A stretch of DNA of 64,000 bases from assembly GCF_025717675.1 (NCBI RefSeq), contig NZ_JAJIRT010000003.1, positions 405,678 to 469,677 on the forward strand, read 5' to 3'. The stretch is from Paucibacter sp. DJ2R-2. GTDB taxonomy: Bacteria > Pseudomonadota > Gammaproteobacteria > Burkholderiales > Burkholderiaceae_C. Of this stretch, positions 12,331 through 23,188 are shown piece by piece. Numbering within the stretch: the stretch's first letter is position 1; each line of letters opens with the position of its first letter. Both the position numbers and the translations under genes were made by a program. Under the pieces are notes generated by a model, which was not told the DNA's origin, ran no database searches, and saw only the letters and a list, made by a program, of their open reading frames with translations.

Positions 12331-12389
12331 ACCTGGCATGCTGCCGCGCATGCGTGACAGGGCGACGAAACGCGGCCCCGGAAACGACG

Positions 12390-12431
12390 AAGGCCGCAGC
12401 GGCGTGAGCAATTGCTCAGCCCTGCGGCCTT
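12390..12431 (-). terminator. Intrinsic terminator after cheB
   Basis: The arms aaggccgcag and ctgcggcctt pair perfectly, with the inner arms tgagca/tgctca extending the hairpin, about 28 bp after the cheB stop. On the minus strand it is followed by cgtcgtttcc, a modest T-rich run. It closes the cheR-cheD-cheB unit. Confidence 0.7.
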
Positions 12432-12458
12432 GGCGTTAGGCCCGGTGTGGCGGCCGGC

Positions 12459-13577
12459 CTACACGCGATTGAGTGACATGCCCGAGGTGCTGCGCAGGCG
12501 CTCAATCAGACGCGGTGCGATTTGGTTCAGCGGTAGCACTTCGTCGGCGGCACCGGCGTTGATGGCCTCACGCGGCATGCCAAAAACCACGCAGGTCGCC
12601 TCGTCTTGCACCAGGTTGTAGGAGCCGGCGTCCTTCATGACCTTCATGGCCTTGGCGCCGTCGGCGCCCATGCCGGTCAACATGATGCCCAGGGCATTGG
12701 GCCCTACCACACGCGCCGCGGAATGGAACAGCACCTCGACCGAGGGCTTGTGCCGGTTCACCGGTTCACCGTCCTGGACCCGGGCGATGTAGTTGGCGCC
12801 GGAGCGTTCGACGCTCAGATGGAATCCGCCCGGAGCGATATAGCCGTGGCCGGGCAGTATGCGCTCGCCGTCCGTGGCTTCCTTGATGCGGATGCGGCAC
12901 AGGCTGTCCAGGCGCGCTGCATAGCTCTTGGTGAAGCCGGGCGGCATGTGCTGGGTGATGACCACGGCCGGGCAGTCGGCGGGCAGATTGACCAGCACGT
13001 CCTTGGTCGCTTCGGTGCCGCCGGTGGAGGCGCCGATGAAGATGATTTTTTCGGTCGAAAGCCGGCCCAAACTGGCCATGGTGACGGGCTTGGCCGGCGC
13101 GGCCGGTGCGTGCCCCGCATGGGCCGAGGCGCCAGTGGCACCGGAGGCGGGCAGGGCGGCATGGCTGCGCCGGATGTGGGCCTTGGCGGCAATGCGAATC
13201 TTGTCGGTGATGTCATCGGCGAGCAGCCGGATGCCATCGGCCACGCCGATCTTGGGCTTGGCCACAAAGTCCACCGCGCCGAGTTCGAGCGCCTTCAGGG
13301 TCACTTCGGCGCCGCGCTCGGTCAGGGTGGACACCATCACCACCGGCATGGGCCGCAGGCGCATCAGGCGGGACAGAAAATCGAGGCCGTCCATGCGCGG
13401 CATCTCGATGTCCAAGGTGATCACGTCTGGGTTGAGGGCGCGGATCATCTCGCGCGCCAGCAGTGGGTCGGCGGCGGCGCCGATGCATTCCATATCGGGC
13501 TGGCGATTGATGATCTCGGTCAGGATGCTGCGCACCAGCGCCGAATCGTCGACCACCACCACAGTTGTTTTGGCCAT
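12459..13577 (-). CDS. cheB: Chemotaxis protein-glutamate methylesterase/deamidase CheB
   Basis: A 372-residue response regulator that demethylates and deamidates chemoreceptors. The receiver domain shows [10 protein letters not shown] and the phospho-acceptor Asp in [11 protein letters not shown]. The esterase domain carries Ser in [11 protein letters not shown], His in TQHMPPGFT and Asp in [10 protein letters not shown]. An Ala/Pro/Gly-rich linker near residues 145-175 joins them. The start lies 27 bp after cheD. Confidence 0.97.
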   Translation of the reverse strand: MAKTTVVVVDDSALVRSILTEIINRQPDMECIGAAADPLLAREMIRALNPDVITLDIEMPRMDGLDFLSRLMRLRPMPVVMVSTLTERGAEVTLKALELGAVDFVAKPKIGVADGIRLLADDITDKIRIAAKAHIRRSHAALPASGATGASAHAGHAPAAPAKPVTMASLGRLSTEKIIFIGASTGGTEATKDVLVNLPADCPAVVITQHMPPGFTKSYAARLDSLCRIRIKEATDGERILPGHGYIAPGGFHLSVERSGANYIARVQDGEPVNRHKPSVEVLFHSAARVVGPNALGIMLTGMGADGAKAMKVMKDAGSYNLVQDEATCVVFGMPREAINAGAADEVLPLNQIAPRLIERLRSTSGMSLNRV

Positions 13578-13604
13578 TGCGTACTTCTCCTCTTGGGCCT
13601 GAAA

Positions 13605-14279
13605 TCAGAACAGGTCGACCGAGCCGCCCGTTGCCACCACGGGCTGGGCTTTCTGCGCGGCATTGCGATCCTGTTGCACCAGGGCGTCGGTGTTGGCGGG
13701 GGCCAGTCGTTTGACCATGGCCTTGCCGCTGAAGGGCAGGAAGCAAACCTTGCGCGGGTAAATGTCCATCACGTCCTTGGACACGATGGGGATGCGCTCG
13801 AGCTTGAGGAAATCGATCACAAAATTGGTGTTGCGTTCGCCGACATTGATGGTGTTCATGCCGGCGATCACGGCGCCTCCGCCAAAGATCTTGGCTTCCA
13901 TGCGGCCTTTGGAGGCACCGCGCTTCATCATCTCGTTGATCAGCAGTTCCATGGCGAAGGAGCCATAGCGGCCTGAGTCGCCGCTGCCTTCAGGCAGCAT
14001 GAAGTGATTCATGCCGCCGATTTGCGCATGGCGGTCCCACAGACAGGCTGCAATGCAGGAGCCGAGGGTGGTCATGACCAGCAGGTCTTCGTTGTCAACG
14101 AAGTATTCGCCGGGCAGGATCTTCACCGCCGCATTCTTGAAATGGGCGTCGTAGAAGAAGAACGATGCTTCACCTGGCTTGCGCGGCACTGCCTTGAGCT
14201 GGGCAACGCGGGCCGCTCCCGCGCCACTGGTGAACATCGAGCCGGTGCCTGCACCGGAAGGGGGCGGGGGGGTGCTCAT
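13605..14279 (-). CDS. cheD: Chemoreceptor glutamine deamidase CheD
   Basis: A 224-residue protein. The catalytic Cys is in TTLGSCIAACLWD and the catalytic His in NHFMLPEG, with the conserved KIFGGGAVI further on. CheD converts receptor glutamines to glutamates and can interact with CheC or CheB. The C-terminal 25 residues are a polar tail not needed for the fold. It sits between cheR and cheB in the standard order. Confidence 0.96.
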   Translation of the reverse strand: MSTPPPPSGAGTGSMFTSGAGAARVAQLKAVPRKPGEASFFFYDAHFKNAAVKILPGEYFVDNEDLLVMTTLGSCIAACLWDRHAQIGGMNHFMLPEGSGDSGRYGSFAMELLINEMMKRGASKGRMEAKIFGGGAVIAGMNTINVGERNTNFVIDFLKLERIPIVSKDVMDIYPRKVCFLPFSGKAMVKRLAPANTDALVQQDRNAAQKAQPVVATGGSVDLF

Positions 14280-14332
14280 GTTTTTTTATCGGTCGCTGGA
14301 GTTTGAACTTGAGGGCTGCGCCGGCGCTGGGC

Positions 14333-15208
14333 TCAGACGCGCTCGTAAATGGTCTTGCCGCGCAGGCGGAAGAGGTCGCGCGAATCGGTGAAATTCTCGG
14401 AGTGGCCGACGAACAGCAAGCCGTTCGGGCGCATCACGCGGTGGATGCGCTCCAGCACCTTGCGCTGCGTGGGCGGATCGAAATAGATCATCACATTGCG
14501 GCAGAACACGATGTGGAAGGGCTCACCCAGCGACCACTGCGCATCCATCAGATTCAGAGACTTGAAGTCGATCCAGCGCTGCAACTCTGGCTTGACGCGG
14601 ATGCGGCCCGAGTTGCCGCCGGTGCCACGCATGAAGAAGGTCTTCAACCGGGTCGAGTCCAGACCACGCGCGTCGGCGTTGTAGACGCCGCGGCGCGCCG
14701 TGTTCAGTACATTGGTGTCGATGTCGCTGGCCACGATCTGCATCTGCGCATTGCTACCCAGGGCTTCACTGCAGGTGATGGCGATCGAGTAGGGCTCTTC
14801 GCCCGTTGAAGCCGCGCAACACCAGATGCGCACCGGCTTGCCGGCCAATGGCTTGAGGTCGTCGGTCAGGGCGTGGAAGTGGTGCTCTTCGCGGAAGAAG
14901 GAGGTCAGGTTGGTGGTCAGGCAGTTGACGAACTCCTGCCACTCCTGTGTGCCCTCTGCGCCGCTGGCGTTCTCCAGCCATTGGAGATAGGCCGCAAAGG
15001 ACTTGTGGCCGGTCTCGCGCAAGCGCCGGGACAGGCGGCTGTAGACCATGGCGTGCTTGCCATCGTGCAAGCTGATGCCGGCATGCTTGTAAATCAGTTC
15101 CCGTACGCGGTCGAAATCGGCGCGACTGAAGCTGAACTCGTGGTCGATGACTTCGGCGCCTGAGGCACTTGGAACAGCTGGCATAGGTGGAGCTCGGTTA
15201 TCGCCCAT
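14333..15208 (-). CDS. cheR: Chemotaxis protein methyltransferase CheR
   Basis: A 291-residue SAM-dependent enzyme that methylates receptor glutamates. The N-terminal helical domain (FSFSRADFDRVRELIYKHAG) and the methyltransferase domain (NLTSFFREEHHF, WCCAASTGEEPYSIAI, FHIVFCRNVMIYF) are intact. It is first in the cheR-cheD-cheB unit; cheA, cheW and receptors are not in this window, so the main chemotaxis cluster must lie elsewhere. Confidence 0.96.
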   Translation of the reverse strand: MGDNRAPPMPAVPSASGAEVIDHEFSFSRADFDRVRELIYKHAGISLHDGKHAMVYSRLSRRLRETGHKSFAAYLQWLENASGAEGTQEWQEFVNCLTTNLTSFFREEHHFHALTDDLKPLAGKPVRIWCCAASTGEEPYSIAITCSEALGSNAQMQIVASDIDTNVLNTARRGVYNADARGLDSTRLKTFFMRGTGGNSGRIRVKPELQRWIDFKSLNLMDAQWSLGEPFHIVFCRNVMIYFDPPTQRKVLERIHRVMRPNGLLFVGHSENFTDSRDLFRLRGKTIYERV

Positions 15209-15398
15209 GGCGGCTGTGCGCAGCCCGGGTTTTGATTTTGCATCGACTGGCAGTCTGGCGGTTCAAGCGTCTTCAGCATAGGGCAAACAAAGCCGCCAAT
15301 GAGGGCCAGATTGCAACTTTGGCCACAAACCCCCACTGCTAGACTGAGCCCGCACTCGCCCTTGGAACATCTTGGAAACAAGCCCACCACCCGCTTTG

Positions 15399-16094
15399 AT
15401 GGACGCTCGACGCCTGCGGCTCGATCTGGCCCTGCAGCTGTTGCAGCAGGCCGGCGCTTTGCTGCCTGAGGCGGAACCTTACAGCGAGGATTGGGTGCAA
15501 GGCATTCTGGATGCCTTGTGCGACCTGTCCAGCAAGGACGCTTTGACCGGCCTGGTCAATCGTCGCAGTTTCGAGATGGCGCTGTCGCGCGAAGTGGACC
15601 GGGTTGCTCGGTCCGGCGAGTCGGCCTTGCTCCTGATGCTGGACATCGACCATTTCAAGGCCGTCAACGACAGCTACGGCCATGCGGCCGGTGATGTGGT
15701 GATTCAAGCCGTGGCCGGAGCGCTCAATCAGGTGGTGCGGCCCATGGATACGGTGGCCCGCGTTGGCGGCGAGGAATTCGCCATCGTCCTGCCCAAATGT
15801 GCGGCCGGTTTTGCCGCGACGGTGGCTGAGCGCTTGCGTGAGCGGGTGGCCGAGTTGCGCATCGAGATTGCCTCGGGCCAAGTTTTGTCGGTGACGGTCA
15901 GCCTGGGTGGTGCTTTTGCGCCGCAGTGGGTGAGGTCTTCGTCCTTGCTTTGGATGGAGCGGGCCGATCGTCAGCTTTACCGGGCCAAGGCCGAAGGTCG
16001 CAACCGCGCCTGTCTGGAGAATCAGGTGGAGTCCCTGGTCAGCGCCGAGGAAAAAGGCATGTTGTTCGCCATAACGCAACAGGAAAGTGAATGA
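15399..16094 (+). CDS. GGDEF-domain diguanylate cyclase
   Basis: A soluble 231-residue protein with a short helical N-terminus (about 55 residues) and one GGDEF domain. The active loop is GGEEF and the RxxD motif RPMD lies five residues before it, the spacing of a product-inhibition site, so an active, feedback-controlled cyclase is expected. DIDHFKAVND carries the metal aspartate. TTG 15372 would add nine residues; ATG 15399 is preferred. Its stop overlaps the start of the FlhG-like gene (ATGA). Confidence 0.9.
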   Translation: MDARRLRLDLALQLLQQAGALLPEAEPYSEDWVQGILDALCDLSSKDALTGLVNRRSFEMALSREVDRVARSGESALLLMLDIDHFKAVNDSYGHAAGDVVIQAVAGALNQVVRPMDTVARVGGEEFAIVLPKCAAGFAATVAERLRERVAELRIEIASGQVLSVTVSLGGAFAPQWVRSSSLLWMERADRQLYRAKAEGRNRACLENQVESLVSAEEKGMLFAITQQESE

Positions 16095-16930
16095 GTACGA
16101 CACCTGATCCTGCTGCATCGATGCCGATGGCACCGCAAGGGGCGGCTCGGCCGGCGCCCAAGGCGGGCAGCCGCGCGGGTGCCCGCACTTTGGCCGTGAC
16201 CAGCGGCAAGGGCGGCGTGGGCAAGACCTTTGTCACGGCCAACCTGGCTGCCGCTTTGGCCCTGCGCGGCCAGAAAGTGCTGGTGCTGGACGCTGACCTG
16301 GGCCTGGCCAATCTCGATGTGGTGCTGAACTTGCACCCCAAGCTGACCCTGCACGATGTGTTCACGGACAAAGCGACCCTGGAGCAGGCCATCCTGCCGG
16401 CGCCGGGCGGCTTTTCGGTGCTGCTCGCCGGCTCCGGCATGGTCGAATACTCGCGCCTGACGCCTGAGGTGCGAGACAAGCTCTTGCACATCGTCGAGAT
16501 GGTGCGTCCGCGCTTCGACTGGATCTTGTTCGATACCGGTGCTGGTATCTCCGATGTGGTGCTGTTTTCCATCTCCATGGCCGCCGATGTGCTGGTTGTG
16601 GCCACGCCGGAGCCCACCTCGCTGACCGATGCCTACGCCACCATCAAGGTGCTGGCCACCCAGCAGGACCGTCGCGAAGTCGGCCTGCTGGTCAATCAGG
16701 CCAACCGAGTCGGTGAAGGCAAGCTGATTTGCGGGCAATTGCAGCAGGTGCTGCAGCGCTTTGTCGGCGCCAAGCCTGGCCAGGCCTTCAAGTTGGAGTT
16801 GCTCGGCGAGGTCAAGAGTGATCAGGCGGTGCGCCAGGCGGTGCTCAAGCGCCAGTTGGTGCTCGAACACTACCCTGGCAGTGACGCGGCCCAGGCCATC
16901 AAGGCATTGGCCAATAAACTGCTGGGATGA
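16091..16930 (+). CDS. MinD/ParA-family ATPase, FlhG (FleN)-like
   Basis: A 279-residue deviant Walker-A ATPase (SGKGGVGKTFVTANLA near residue 36) with LDADLGLANLDVVL and FDTGAGISDVV. This combination is typical of FlhG/FleN, which limits flagellar number and placement. No flhF is adjacent, and the N-terminus is a disordered Pro/Ala linker, so a general MinD-like role cannot be excluded. It overlaps both neighbours by 4 bp and is probably co-translated with the cyclase and the globin. Confidence 0.8.
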   Translation: MSTTPDPAASMPMAPQGAARPAPKAGSRAGARTLAVTSGKGGVGKTFVTANLAAALALRGQKVLVLDADLGLANLDVVLNLHPKLTLHDVFTDKATLEQAILPAPGGFSVLLAGSGMVEYSRLTPEVRDKLLHIVEMVRPRFDWILFDTGAGISDVVLFSISMAADVLVVATPEPTSLTDAYATIKVLATQQDRREVGLLVNQANRVGEGKLICGQLQQVLQRFVGAKPGQAFKLELLGEVKSDQAVRQAVLKRQLVLEHYPGSDAAQAIKALANKLLG

Positions 16931-17370
16931 GCAGTTCAGACACGTCCCCCGAATCTTCCTCTTCCTCCACGCCGCCCGGCTCGTCAGAGCTCAGGCCTGC
17001 CACTGCCTTCGAGTGGGTGGGCGGCGAGGCGCGAGTGCGCGCCTTGGTCGATCGTTTTTACGACCTGATGGAGTTAGAGCCCGCCTTCACCGAACTGCGA
17101 GCCGCCCATGGCCCCAGCCTCGACAGCGCTCGCGACAAGCTGTTCTGGTTCCTCTGCGGATGGTTGGGCGGCCCCGACCATTACATCGAACGCTTCGGCC
17201 ACCCGCGCCTGCGCGCCCGGCATCTGCCATTCAAAATTGGCATCGCTGAGCGTGACCAGTGGGTCGCCTGCATGGGCATGGCCATGCAAGATGTCGCGCT
17301 GGACCCCGCGTTGCAGCAGCGTCTGCTCGAGAGCTTTATGGGGACGGCGGACTGGATGAGGAATGTTTGA
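16927..17370 (+). CDS. Group II truncated hemoglobin (GlbO type)
   Basis: A 147-residue protein: about 25 disordered Ser/Pro residues, then a 2-over-2 globin. RFYDLMELEP places Tyr in helix B, GGPDHYIERFGHPRLRARH gives the proximal His region, and RDQWVACM holds the conserved Trp. Group II globins bind oxygen tightly and act in oxygen or nitric-oxide chemistry. It is the last gene of the cyclase-ATPase-globin operon and overlaps the ATPase gene by 4 bp. Confidence 0.92.
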   Translation: MSSSDTSPESSSSSTPPGSSELRPATAFEWVGGEARVRALVDRFYDLMELEPAFTELRAAHGPSLDSARDKLFWFLCGWLGGPDHYIERFGHPRLRARHLPFKIGIAERDQWVACMGMAMQDVALDPALQQRLLESFMGTADWMRNV

Positions 17371-17371
17371 G

Positions 17372-17485
17372 CCCCTCGCCCGCGGGTACGCGGGCGGTCC
17401 CCCGAGGGGACCGGACTCAGCGGCCGGCGTGGCCGGCGGCTGAGCCCTCAAGCCGGCCATGGGGCGGCCCGGCGGCCGGCTTGAG
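17372..17485. repeat. Three tandem GC-rich inverted repeats between convergent genes
   Basis: Three hairpins lie side by side: cccctcg/cgagggg arms at 17372-17409, ctcagc/gctgag with GGCCGG arms at 17416-17444, and ctcaagccggcc/ggccggcttgag at 17447-17485. They fill most of the gap between the globin gene and smr. No T tract follows any of them, so they look more like palindromic-element or mRNA-end structures than ordinary terminators. Confidence 0.8.
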
Positions 17486-17507
17486 TGGAACTGGTGGCGC
17501 TTTTGCG

Positions 17508-18191
17508 CTACGTGCCTGCCAGTAAGACCATCAAGGCGCCGCTGCCGCCGTCGCTGGCGCGGGCCTGGACAAAGGCCAGGACTTGGTCTTTCTGCACCAA
17601 CCAGCGGCGCACGCGCGCTTTCAGCACCGGCTCGCGGCCGGGCGAGCCATTGCCTTTGCCGTGGACCACGCGCACGCAGCGCAGGCCGCGGCGAGCGCTG
17701 TCCTGGACGAACTGGCCCAAGGCCTCGCGGGCCTGATCCCGACGCAGACCGTGCAAGTCCAGCTGGGCTTGCAAGCTCCAGTGGCCGCGCCGCAGCTTGC
17801 GCACCACTTCTTGCGTGATCTCGGGCCGGCGAAAGGACAGGGTGTCGTCGGTTTCCAGCAAGGTGTCGACATCAAAGTCGTCGGACAAGGCCTGCAAGAG
17901 GACCTGTCGCTCATCGGCTTCACGCTGCAGGGGCTCGGGCGCAGGCGGGGGCAGGCGATGCATCACTCGCTGCTGGCTGGCCGCCAGGCGCGTGACCGGG
18001 CCGATGCTGAGCTCGAAGATGCGCCGTTCCTGCTCGGCCAGGCGGGCGGCCGCGGCCAGGCGCTCCTGGCGTTCTTCCTCGGCGCGCCGCTGCAGCGCCA
18101 GTTCGCGCTGCAGCAGCTTCAGGTCTTGAAGGCTGTTCAGGGCGGGCGTCGAGCGTTTGGAGGGCGAGGGCTTCATGGCGAGCGCCATCAT
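17508..18191 (-). CDS. Smr-domain DNA/RNA-binding protein
   Basis: A 227-residue protein. The first 110 residues are charged helix (probable coiled coil rich in Gln, Arg and Glu). The C-terminal half is a Smr domain with [15 protein letters not shown] and [10 protein letters not shown], the motifs of the MutS2-type endonuclease fold. Function in cells is not settled for stand-alone Smr proteins. ATG 18191 overlaps the radC stop, suggesting coupling. Confidence 0.87.
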   Translation of the reverse strand: MMALAMKPSPSKRSTPALNSLQDLKLLQRELALQRRAEEERQERLAAAARLAEQERRIFELSIGPVTRLAASQQRVMHRLPPPAPEPLQREADERQVLLQALSDDFDVDTLLETDDTLSFRRPEITQEVVRKLRRGHWSLQAQLDLHGLRRDQAREALGQFVQDSARRGLRCVRVVHGKGNGSPGREPVLKARVRRWLVQKDQVLAFVQARASDGGSGALMVLLAGT

Positions 18192-18862
18192 ATTTGCCCA
18201 CGCTCCGCCATCGAGATGACCTCGCCCATGCCCACCACGAAATGGTCAAGTACCCGGATGTCCACCAGGCTCAGCGCCGACTGCAGGGCCTTGGTCAGGA
18301 TCTCATCGGCGCGCGAAGGTTCGGCCACGCCGGAGGGGTGGTTGTGGGCCAGGATCACGGCGGCCGCGCCCAGAGCCAGGCCTCGTTTGACGACCTCGCG
18401 AGGGTAGACGCTGGTTTGCGTCAAGGTGCCGCGAAACATCTCCTCCAGCGCGATCAGGCGGTGCTGGGCGTCAAGGAAAAGCACGGCAAAGACCTCGTGA
18501 TCCCGGCCGCCGAGCTGGAGGCTGAGGTAGCGGCGGACTGCCTCGGGGGCATCGAACACCGCACGCTGTGCCAACTCACCGTGCAGGGACCGGCGGGCAA
18601 TCTCGAGCACGGCCGCGATTTCGGCCCGCTTGGCCGGGCCCAGGCCTTTGATCTGCTTCAGGTCCGCCACGCTGGCATGCAAGAGTCCGTGCCAGCCGCC
18701 AAAGCGGTCGAGCAGTTGCTGCGCCATCTGCAGCACGGGCAAACCCTTCAGCCCGGTTCGCAGCAGCAAGGCCAGCAGCTCCGCATCGGCCAGAGCTTCA
18801 GGGCCGCGGGCCAGCAGCTTCTCGCGTGGCCGGGCGTCGGGCGGCAGGTCATGGAGCGGCAT
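18188..18862 (-). CDS. radC: RadC family JAB/MPN-domain protein
   Basis: A 224-residue protein starting [17 protein letters not shown] helix-hairpin-helix region ([15 protein letters not shown]) precedes the metalloprotease-like domain with the JAMM motif HNHPSG and the downstream Asp of SRADEIL. Despite its name, a role in DNA repair is not established. The frame runs open to 19000, but ATG 18862 gives the standard N-terminus. It overlaps the Smr gene. Confidence 0.93.
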   Translation of the reverse strand: MPLHDLPPDARPREKLLARGPEALADAELLALLLRTGLKGLPVLQMAQQLLDRFGGWHGLLHASVADLKQIKGLGPAKRAEIAAVLEIARRSLHGELAQRAVFDAPEAVRRYLSLQLGGRDHEVFAVLFLDAQHRLIALEEMFRGTLTQTSVYPREVVKRGLALGAAAVILAHNHPSGVAEPSRADEILTKALQSALSLVDIRVLDHFVVGMGEVISMAERGQI

Positions 18863-18998
18863 GGCGGAGACTCCGGACAGGCTGGAGGCAGGGGGCTGGG
18901 GCAAGAGGGAAGGGAGGTCTGCAAGGCTTTGGCGGCGCCTCGCCCAAGCCCAATGCGCGCAGGCCCTAAAATCGCGGCAATTCCGACCCCGTGCCCTC

Positions 18999-19442
18999 AT
19001 GAATCTTATCCAAGCCGGTTCTTTCCTGACTCTGCACTACCGCCTTTCGGGGCCGGACGGTGCCGACGTCATCAACACCTTCGATGACAAGCCAGCCACG
19101 CTGTCCCTGGGCACGGGCGAGTTGTCGCCGGCCATCGAAGCGCGCCTGATCGGCCTGGCCGAAGGCACGCGCACCCAGTTCGAGCTGGCCGCCGGCGAAG
19201 CCTTTGGTGAGCGCAATGCCGATATGTTGCAGCGGGTCAAGCTGAGCTTGTTGCGCCAGCTCGGCGACCCGCACGAGGAGTACCACGTCGGCGATGTGGT
19301 GCAGTTCCCCACGCCCGACGGCCAGGCCAGCTATGCGGGTGTGATCCGGGAAGTGGATGGCGAAGCGCTTTTGTTCGACTTCAACCATCCGCTGGCCGGC
19401 CAGCCGGTGAGTTTTGAAGTGCAAGTGATCGGGGTGCTCTGA
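18999..19442 (+). CDS. slpA: FKBP-type peptidyl-prolyl isomerase, SlpA-like
   Basis: A 147-residue cytoplasmic isomerase/chaperone related to SlyD. It has [30 protein letters not shown] and the flap-domain insert typical of SlpA. It lacks the histidine-rich tail of SlyD. It lies one base before ispH, the pairing usually seen in proteobacteria, where slpA and ispH are co-transcribed. Confidence 0.92.
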   Translation: MNLIQAGSFLTLHYRLSGPDGADVINTFDDKPATLSLGTGELSPAIEARLIGLAEGTRTQFELAAGEAFGERNADMLQRVKLSLLRQLGDPHEEYHVGDVVQFPTPDGQASYAGVIREVDGEALLFDFNHPLAGQPVSFEVQVIGVL

Positions 19443-19443
19443 C

Positions 19444-20418
19444 ATGCCGAATATCAAGCCTCAGGAAGTTCTGCTGGCCGAACCGCGCGGTTTTTGCGCC
19501 GGCGTGGACCGTGCCATCGAAATCGTCGAGCGAGCGCTCGTGAAGTTCGGCGCGCCGATCTATGTGCGCCACGAGATCGTGCACAACACCTATGTGGTCA
19601 ATGATTTGAAGGCGCGAGGCGCCATCTTCATCGAGGACTTGGCCGAAGTGCCGCCGGGCGCCACCTTGGTGTTCAGCGCCCACGGCGTCAGCCAAGCGGT
19701 GCGCCAGGAAGCGGCCCAACGCGGCTTCCAGGTGTTTGACGCGACCTGCCCCTTGGTGACCAAGGTCCATGTGGAAGTGGCCAAGCTGCACCGCGAGGGC
19801 TATGAGTTCATCATGATCGGCCACAAGGGGCATCCCGAGGTCGAGGGCACCATGGGCCAGCTCAGTGAAGGCATCTATCTGGTCGAGGAGGTCGGCGATG
19901 TGCCCCATGTGCGCGTCAACAATCCGGCCAAGCTGGCGGTGGTGACGCAGACCACGCTCAGCGTTGACGATGCGGCCGAGATTCTGGCGGCGGTGAAAGC
20001 GCATTTCCCCTTGGTGCGTGAGCCCAAGAAGCAAGACATCTGCTACGCCACCCAGAACCGCCAGGACGCGGTCAAGGTGTTGGCGCCGCAGGTCGATGTG
20101 GTCATCGTCGTTGGCAGCCCGACCAGCTCAAACAGCAATCGCTTGCGTGAGCTGGCTCAGCGCCTCGGTACGCCCGGCTATATGGTCGACGCCGCTGAAG
20201 ATTTGCAGCCCGAGTGGCTGGACGGCCGTGCCCGTGTCGGCCTGACCGCCGGGGCCTCGGCGCCGGACGTGTTGGTGCAGGCTGTGATTCAGCGCTTGCG
20301 CGAACTGGGCGCGACCACGGTGCGCAGCCTGCCAGGCGTGGAAGAGCATGTGCGCTTCCCATTGCCCATGGGGCTGGGCGACAAATCCATGGCCGAGCTG
20401 AGCAGCTCTCGATCTTGA
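19444..20418 (+). CDS. ispH: 4-hydroxy-3-methylbut-2-enyl diphosphate reductase
   Basis: The last enzyme of the MEP isoprenoid pathway, making IPP and DMAPP with an iron-sulfur cluster. It is 324 residues. The three cluster cysteines are in [25 protein letters not shown] and [13 protein letters not shown]. The active-site segments [15 protein letters not shown] and [15 protein letters not shown] are present. A terminator follows 23 bp after the stop. Confidence 0.97.
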   Translation: MPNIKPQEVLLAEPRGFCAGVDRAIEIVERALVKFGAPIYVRHEIVHNTYVVNDLKARGAIFIEDLAEVPPGATLVFSAHGVSQAVRQEAAQRGFQVFDATCPLVTKVHVEVAKLHREGYEFIMIGHKGHPEVEGTMGQLSEGIYLVEEVGDVPHVRVNNPAKLAVVTQTTLSVDDAAEILAAVKAHFPLVREPKKQDICYATQNRQDAVKVLAPQVDVVIVVGSPTSSNSNRLRELAQRLGTPGYMVDAAEDLQPEWLDGRARVGLTAGASAPDVLVQAVIQRLRELGATTVRSLPGVEEHVRFPLPMGLGDKSMAELSSSRS

Positions 20419-21801
<1,383 letters not shown>

Positions 21802-21883
21802 GCGAGAAAGTACTGGCAAATCTGAAAAAGCTCGCTATACTAGCGGGCTTACTCGCGGCAACCAACGCGAGCACCAGAATACC

Positions 21884-21971
21884 GGAGAGGTGGCAGAGTG
21901 GTTGAATGTACCTGACTCGAAATCAGGCGGACGGTAACGTCTCGGGGGTTCGAATCCCCCCCTCTCCTCCA
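21884..21971 (+). tRNA. tRNA-Ser (anticodon CGA)
   Basis: The 88-nt sequence folds as a class II tRNA. The acceptor ggagagg pairs with cctctcc, the anticodon stem cctga/tcagg encloses CTCGAAA with anticodon CGA at 21918-21920, a long variable arm follows, and the T arm reads gggggttcgaatccccc. CCA is encoded at 21969-21971. The base before CCA is T, whereas E. coli tRNA-Ser has G there. Confidence 0.97.
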
Positions 21972-21983
21972 AGTAGTACGTAA

Positions 21984-22008
21984 AAAACGGGCCCTCTGGG
22001 CCTGTTTT
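21984..22008 (+). terminator. Terminator after tRNA-Ser
   Basis: The arms aacgggcc and ggcctgtt pair (one G-T) around a short loop. They are flanked by an A run upstream and TTTTGCGTTT downstream, so the hairpin could act on both strands. Confidence 0.75.
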
Positions 22009-22012
22009 GCGT

Positions 22013-22510
22013 TTCTACCCATCATCCTGCCCATTAGTGGTTGGTCCGGTTGCCTATAGCTTGCTCGTGTGCATCGTTTACTTGGTTGTAGCTACAGGGA
22101 CTTCACCGTCGTAACCTCGGCCGGAAACCCTGCAACCGCACATTGACGGTGGCGACCAAATGGAGAGATCTCCCTCTTGCCGCCTAGTGGGGCCTGCTTG
22201 GAATCAGTAGAGGCCGTCGTTACAACTTTCAAACCTGTGGTTCTTGGAGCGCACGGAGCACAGTTTCCCGGTCCGGGGGGGCGTGATGGCAGAGGTGCAG
22301 CATGCTTAAGGGTTGCCCTCTGCAAGGTTTTGGCGTTTACCTGTCATTGTTGACAAATGGAAGTTGTTGGCGACAGATGGCATAAGTTTGGCGGCGTAAA
22401 GTCAGATTCACTGCGGTCAATCCAGATCCAATGAGCACATTCCTTCGCCGAGGCCATCCGTTCGGATTGCATCAAGGCGGGAGAGGGCGAAGCGCGGGAG
22501 AATGACGCGC
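22013..22510. other. Gene-poor stretch downstream of tRNA-Ser
   Basis: No convincing gene. Short frames here lack ribosome sites and protein-like composition. A TTGACA box at 22350-22355 could be the -35 of a promoter for the lipoprotein gene, but no good -10 follows. Base composition looks less GC-rich than the neighbouring core genes. Confidence 0.5.
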
Positions 22511-23188
22511 ATGCTTAAGCTTCTTTTTCCAATGGTTGCCATTTTGCTGGCGTCCTGCGGTGGCGGTGATGCTCCGGCCTCTGCCACCTGTACCGCTTTG
22601 CCGATGGTTCGAATCCAATTGTTCGGCGATTCAACGCAGGTTGGTTTCGATTCCGCCTCGCCCGGTGAGGTGGCGCCGCACAACCCTGCCGCCGCGCTGC
22701 AAGCCTTTTTTGATGCTCGATATGGATTGGGTAAGGTCAAGGTCAGCAGTCGGGCGGTGAACGGGTCCGGCGCCTGGCAACTGGTCGCAGGTAGCGACAC
22801 CTTGAACTTGCCTTGGCCTGGTTCAGTGGCGGCCGAAATCGTCGTGGTGAACCACGGCATCAATGACTTCTATCTAGTCAATGACATCGCAGCCTATCGA
22901 AAGAACCTGCAGACGTTGAGCATGGCACCCGGCGCTCGCGTCGTGTTCGAGACACCCAACGTCTTGCGAAAGCTGGATATCAGCCCTTTTGTGAGGGTTA
23001 TGCGAGAGGTGGCCGCAGAGAAGGGGCTTCCGCTGGCTGACGTGTTCGCCTACACCAGCGCTCTGCCCGACTGGCCGGTGCTGCTCCACGACAACGCCCA
23101 CCCGAGCGACAGCCTGTATCAGATGATCAGCCGTGACGTGCTGCAGCCGACTATTGCGCCCATCGTGGCGCAGATGCTTTGCCGGTAG
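22511..23188 (+). CDS. SGNH/GDSL-like hydrolase lipoprotein
   Basis: The product has a lipoprotein signal ending in the lipobox LLASC near residue 16, so it should be anchored to a membrane. The mature part shows QLFGDSTQVGF (block I, nucleophile Ser), NHGINDFYLV (block III-like Gly/Asn region) and LLHDNAHPSD (block V Asp-His pair). This fits an esterase or acetylhydrolase of the SGNH fold; substrate unknown. ATG 22511 lies 10 bases after GGGAG; ATG 22502 in the same frame is too close to it but is possible. It stands alone, with no operon partner. Confidence 0.8.
   Translation: MLKLLFPMVAILLASCGGGDAPASATCTALPMVRIQLFGDSTQVGFDSASPGEVAPHNPAAALQAFFDARYGLGKVKVSSRAVNGSGAWQLVAGSDTLNLPWPGSVAAEIVVVNHGINDFYLVNDIAAYRKNLQTLSMAPGARVVFETPNVLRKLDISPFVRVMREVAAEKGLPLADVFAYTSALPDWPVLLHDNAHPSDSLYQMISRDVLQPTIAPIVAQMLCR

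Noticed and set aside
12331..12411. N-terminal extension of the EAL-GGDEF protein up to ATG 12411
   Set aside because: That ATG lies inside the cheB terminator hairpin, so translation from it is unlikely.
22092..22325. A 77-codon minus-strand frame after tRNA-Ser
   Set aside because: No ribosome site, no recognisable pattern and no conserved context.
22606..22616. GGTTCGAATCC inside the lipoprotein gene, identical to the T-arm core of the upstream tRNA-Ser
   Set aside because: Only 11 bases match, the flanks do not, and the sequence is explained by codons of the gene, so it is not supported as an attachment site.
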